Of a DNA stretch of 64,000 bases, positions 60,229 to 64,000 are shown piece after piece (position 1 is the stretch's first letter; each line of letters begins with the position of its first letter). Source of the stretch: Beta vulgaris subsp. vulgaris. Taxonomy: Eukaryota > Streptophyta > Magnoliopsida > Caryophyllales > Amaranthaceae. Below the pieces are notes generated by a model. That model was not told the DNA's origin and did not search any database. It was given only the letters and a program-made list of their open reading frames with translations. Location: contig NC_079205.1 of the NCBI RefSeq assembly GCF_026745355.1, positions 40,577,970 through 40,641,969 of the forward strand. Reading direction: 5' to 3'. Made by a program: the position numbers and the translations under genes.

Positions 60229-61532
60229 TCAGATGGAAATAAACAGTCTCCTATCTTCAGAGGCAAATTTTACACAATTGGTACACCTTATGATCTTCCC
60301 AGTAGGTATAGTGATAGGTAAGTCAATTTCTTCATAGTCTACTAACTCCAGACTCTTAAGGAAAGATGACAACACAAAAGAATAAGTCTCCCCCGAATCA
60401 AACAATGTTTCAATAAGGACGAAGTTAATAGAAAATGTACCGAAAACTATGTCGACAGATCTTTCAGCTTCGTTGCGACTCATCACGTACAGTTTACATG
60501 CAGCCTTATTCTGGTTGAGATTCTCACTAGGAGGCTTACTATAGTTTCCTTGGTTGTTCTGCAACCCTACAGGCTCAGAATCTTGGTTCCTGACTGGTTG
60601 AACCCTGATCTGACCTGGTTACCACTCTCATTGCCATTCTGCTCCTTCCTTTGCTTAATAAAGCACTCATACTCCCTATGGCCCTTCTTCTGGCAGTAGC
60701 TACAAGTTACTTGGTCTCCCTTAAAGTCTCTACATGGGTGGTTGTTGTTACACTTCTTGCAGTGATACACTCTCTCAGTTCGACCCTTATTGTTGTTGTC
60801 CTAGTGATTCCTCCCTTGGAAATTTCCATTCCCATTCCTATTTCTCTTAAAGTTCCACTAGTTTCCCCGGCATTATAATTCTTCCTTTTTTCACCTACCA
60901 CAAAATTCTTTTTATCCCGTCTCAACCAAAGTCCATAAATGTCGGTGGCTCTCCCATACACAATATCTAGGGATGTCAAGGTCTCACCTTTTAACTCCAG
61001 CTGTATCTCATCAGTCAACCCCTACTCAAACCTCTGAGCCTTCAACTCCTCAGTAGCTACAACCTCGGGTGCAAAGCTTGACAGTGCTATAAACTTGTTG
61101 TAATACTCAAAGATGGTCATACTAGCTACACATCCTAAGGTTCATGAACTCCTGGGCACTCTGTTTCCTCATAAACGCAGGGTAAAACTTCCCCCTTAAG
61201 GCAATAACAAAAGCATCCCAAGTGAATCCTTCCACAGCACTCAGTCTGGCTTCATTTTCTCTCCACCACAAGTCAGCCTCATCCTTAAGGTATAGCACAG
61301 TTTGACCCACTCGCATGCCCTCGGGACAGTTCATAGCCCCAAAGATTTTCTCAAACTCTCTGATCCAGTTTTCAAGGAAGGTAGGATCAGCTTGCCCCTT
61401 ATAGTATGGTGGCTTAACCTTAGCTAAACTCTCACACATGTTCCCAACAATATCGGGACACTCAACTCCCTCTTGAGCCAGTTTTTCCACCAAGAGGCGA
61501 ATATCAGCAGCTAGGTCGTTGTTGTTGTTAGC
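60229..61532 (-). pseudogene. gag and protease of the base-layer gypsy element
   Basis: Gag runs leftward from 61532, where another LTR interrupts it, with ADIRLLVEKLAQEGVECPD, KPPYYKGQADPTFLENWIRE and DLWWRENEARLSAVEGFTWD (61122-61493), a frame break near 61120, and a CCHC knuckle CSYCQKKGHREYEC near 60640-60710. The protease (60229-60564) has LFDSGETYSFVLSSFLK, with DSGE where the family usually has DSGA. Frames shift several times and the N-terminus is beyond the inserted LTR. Confidence 0.82.
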
Positions 61533-63407
61533 TGTAACACCCCCAAATTACTCACTTTTAAATAAATAATTTAATAAATAATATTTGAGTAATTTAGGAG
61601 TATTACCGCCACGTGACTAACACGCTTTCGGCAACCAACTACTAACTAACAAAATAATTGCAGCGGAAGACTTTAACCAAAAATAATAATACTTCTTTAT
61701 TAATAAAAGTAAATATTGTCTCAAAACTCAAAATAAACAAAAACACTCTAATCTAGGTGAAGATCCCTTCCTAGTATGCTCCCATGCACATCCAAATTCA
61801 CCTGCAAATCTGCTTACCAAAAAGGTAAACAGGCAAAGCCAAATAGGAAAAAGGAAATACGCGTCAGTATAAAACTGAGTACGAAATATACTAGATAAGT
61901 AAACATTTGTTAGTTCATAACAATTTTTCTTTCGAAAACTCCATTACCAATAATTCAAGAATAACTCTTTAAGAATAAACTATTTTCAAACACTTAATAA
62001 TAATTCAAGAATAACATTTTAAGAAAAACTCTTTCCAAACACTTAATAATAATTCAAGAACAACTTTTAAGAAAAACTCTTTTCAAACACTTAATAATAA
62101 TTCAAGAATAACTTTTAAGAACAAACTCTTTCCAAACACTTGAATAATAATTCAAGAAAACCTTTTAAGAACAAACTCTTTCCAAACACTTGAATAATAA
62201 TTCAAGAATAACCTTTTAAGAATAAACTCTTTCCAAACAACTTGGATTAAAAATAATCCTGAAAACAATTCCTCTTCTTATCTCCCCTTCTATTTTGCTA
62301 AGTGTGCACACCCCCCAAGCTAGTCATCCCATCACGGAGCTATATCAAGGGGTAACTATAATTGCCAACAAGTGGACTTTGAATCTCTTGATATTAATCA
62401 AGCGGAAATAATAATAATATGACTTGTAAGTCATGAATAAACCTCCTTTCCTCATAAACAACTTTTTGAACATTCAAAGTTCATAAAAACCAATCAACCT
62501 TTCCTTGTAAAAATAATTTAATTTTCCAAAAAGGATAACAAAACTTCTATATAAAAATGATTGATAAAATCATTCCTTCTTTTCACTTTCAAGAGTGAAT
62601 AATAAAAATTGTAACCATTTTAAACCAAATTTCTAAACCAATCCAACCATAAAATCAATAAACAACTTTATCATATAAACCACATTTTAAAAGATCTAGC
62701 TACATAACGTACCTTGATCTTGCACAAAATAATACTAGTATCTTCACTTATTCTTATACTTGAGCTTTCTCATACCAACCAACAAGCAATCTACCACATG
62801 AACTTAATCATGAATTTAAACATGAATGATCTATCATGAGCATAATATTTTTGAGTAAGAAATATGAAAATATTTTTCTTAACAAAGAAAATTGAAACTT
62901 GAATAAGAAATATAAAACTAGAATAATAGGAAGAGAAAGAAGAACTTTGAAGTAAGAGAGTATGAATTCTTCAAAGTTTTTGTGTGGAAAAGATGGCTTA
63001 AGGTATGGGGTATTTATAGGAGTAGAATAGGTAGTACTTAATTTCAAAAATTAAATAGTTTGTAACCTTCACCATAAATTAGGGATTAAACCAAGATTTG
63101 TAACTCCATCATAAATTTGGAAGTTATAGGAAAACAAAACTCCCCCCATTCACCATAAATCCCGTAGGAATATATGGCCCTAAAAAAAAATTTTTTTTTT
63201 TTTTTTTTTTTTGGTTTTCTGAAATTTTTTGACTAGGATTTAATACCAAAAGCTTAACAAATCCAATTTTGGCGCCATATTCCCGCCAAAACAATTAAAA
63301 TCATTGAAAATACTAAAATACCCTTTGCTTAAAATATTTATTTTAGAAAATAAATATAAATAAATATTTTATTATTTAAATAAATACTAAAAATATGGGG
63401 TATTACA
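61533..63407 (-). repeat. 3' LTR of a second long-LTR gypsy element, inserted in gag
   Basis: Plus-strand ends TGTAACACCCCC and GGGGTATTACA form the inverted terminal motif; a minus-strand polypurine tract (CTTTTAAGGGGGTAGAC) follows at about 63408-63424 and chromodomain coding lies beyond. The left side cuts the gag frame of the base-layer element at 61532. Related to the LTR at 30039-32545 but 630 bp shorter. Confidence 0.85.
61948..62244. repeat. Six ~49-bp tandem repeats in the LTR
   Basis: Units read like AATAATTCAAGAATAAC..TTTTAAGAA.AAACTCTTTCCAAACACTT, with one- to three-base differences. The related LTR at 30039 does not show this array. Confidence 0.9.
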
Positions 63408-63424
63408 GTCTACCCCCTTAAAAG

Positions 63425-64000
63425 AAGTTTCGACCTCGAAACTTAAGACAAAAAGTCATAAACACTTTCCAAAAACGGATTAAAATTCAAAATTGTAGTT
63501 TCTGACTCAAATGCTCATGTCTAAAATGCATATATGACTCAAAAATATGCTAAAATGCATAACTATAGTAAAGCGCGAAACTCTATCGCATTCTACCCCC
63601 CTTAAAAGGAGTTACGACCCCGTAACTCGACAACTAACCTCGAAAACAACGCCGGATATTTCTTGCGCATATCCGCTTAACTTCCCATGTTGCTTCCTCA
63701 ATATGATGGTTTACCATAATACTTTGACTAATCTTACATCCAAGCTGAGTACTTCTAACTTTACTATCAAGGATTCTTACAGGTCTTTCCTCGTAAGTCA
63801 AACTATCATCTAATTCAATGGCCTCAGGTTGCAGCACATGAGACACATCCGAAATATACTTCCTTAACTAGATATATGGAAAACATCATGACTCGACTTA
63901 AAACATTTGGCAAATCAACTTATATGCCACTTTTTCGAACTTCTTTAACACCTCATATGGCCCGATATACTTTGGACTTAACTTTCGCTTCTTCCCAAAT
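63425..64000 (-). pseudogene. Integrase C-terminus/chromodomain of the right-edge gypsy element
   Basis: The minus strand carries SHVLQPEAIELDDSLTYEER, PVRILDSKVRSTQLG and NHHIEEATWEVKR (63634-63846), the well-known end of chromovirus integrase with its chromodomain-like tail; further integrase C-terminal sequence continues to the window edge in a different frame. The coding end faces the 3' LTR at 63407. Confidence 0.82.

Overview
The window is plant nuclear DNA. It has spliced exons with GT/AG borders, AT-rich spacers, Ty1/copia and Ty3/gypsy LTR retrotransposons, a CACTA element, MITEs, a SINE and a LINE remnant. A core eudicot is most likely; a narrower assignment would be a guess. No prokaryotic features are present.

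One functional-looking host gene stands out: a six-exon plus-strand gene (14430-27741) for the catalytic subunit of the tRNA guanosine-10 N2-methyltransferase (TRM11/TRMT11 family), 484 codons and uninterrupted. Its introns hold a Tourist-like MITE, a LINE remnant, a complete but dead chromovirus-like element (18330-23163), a SINE with target duplication, and a small MITE. A Helitron-like element stops about 230 bp upstream of the start codon.

Left of the gene (1-14200) lie: the 5' end of a gypsy element with open gag (1-1165); an unassigned exon-like stretch; a Tourist-like MITE (2622-2981); a copia/Sirevirus-like LTR-gag cassette closed by a truncated second LTR (3042-6969); a Mutator-type MITE with perfect 9-bp target duplication (8917-9290); and a broken FAR1/FRS-like gene (about 10230-12130).

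Right of the gene (28.7-64 kb) is a nest of retrotransposons. The base layer is a long-LTR Ty3/gypsy element on the minus strand (3' LTR 30039-32545; coding remnants 32880-34887 and 57591-61532; 5' end beyond the window). Into it went (a) an Athila-type element, 34888-57590, target duplication CTAGC, at the RT/RNase H junction; (b) a Sirevirus-type copia element, 46160-56067, target duplication AAGTG, inside the Athila leader; (c) a non-autonomous CACTA element, 58027-59552, target duplication ACC, splitting the RT domain; and (d) another long-LTR gypsy element inserted into gag, whose 3' LTR is 61533-63407. Boundaries of a-c are fixed by terminal motifs, primer-binding sites and target duplications read directly from the sequence; for d and for the base-layer element only one end lies in the window, so their target duplications cannot be tested.

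The points most worth a second look are the CACTA element with its array of TATTGCTGCGG hairpins, the Sirevirus whose LTRs are almost identical while its coding region is badly decayed, the repeated polypurine motifs and GC-rich palindromic repeats in the Athila 3' region, and the chimeric copia cassette.
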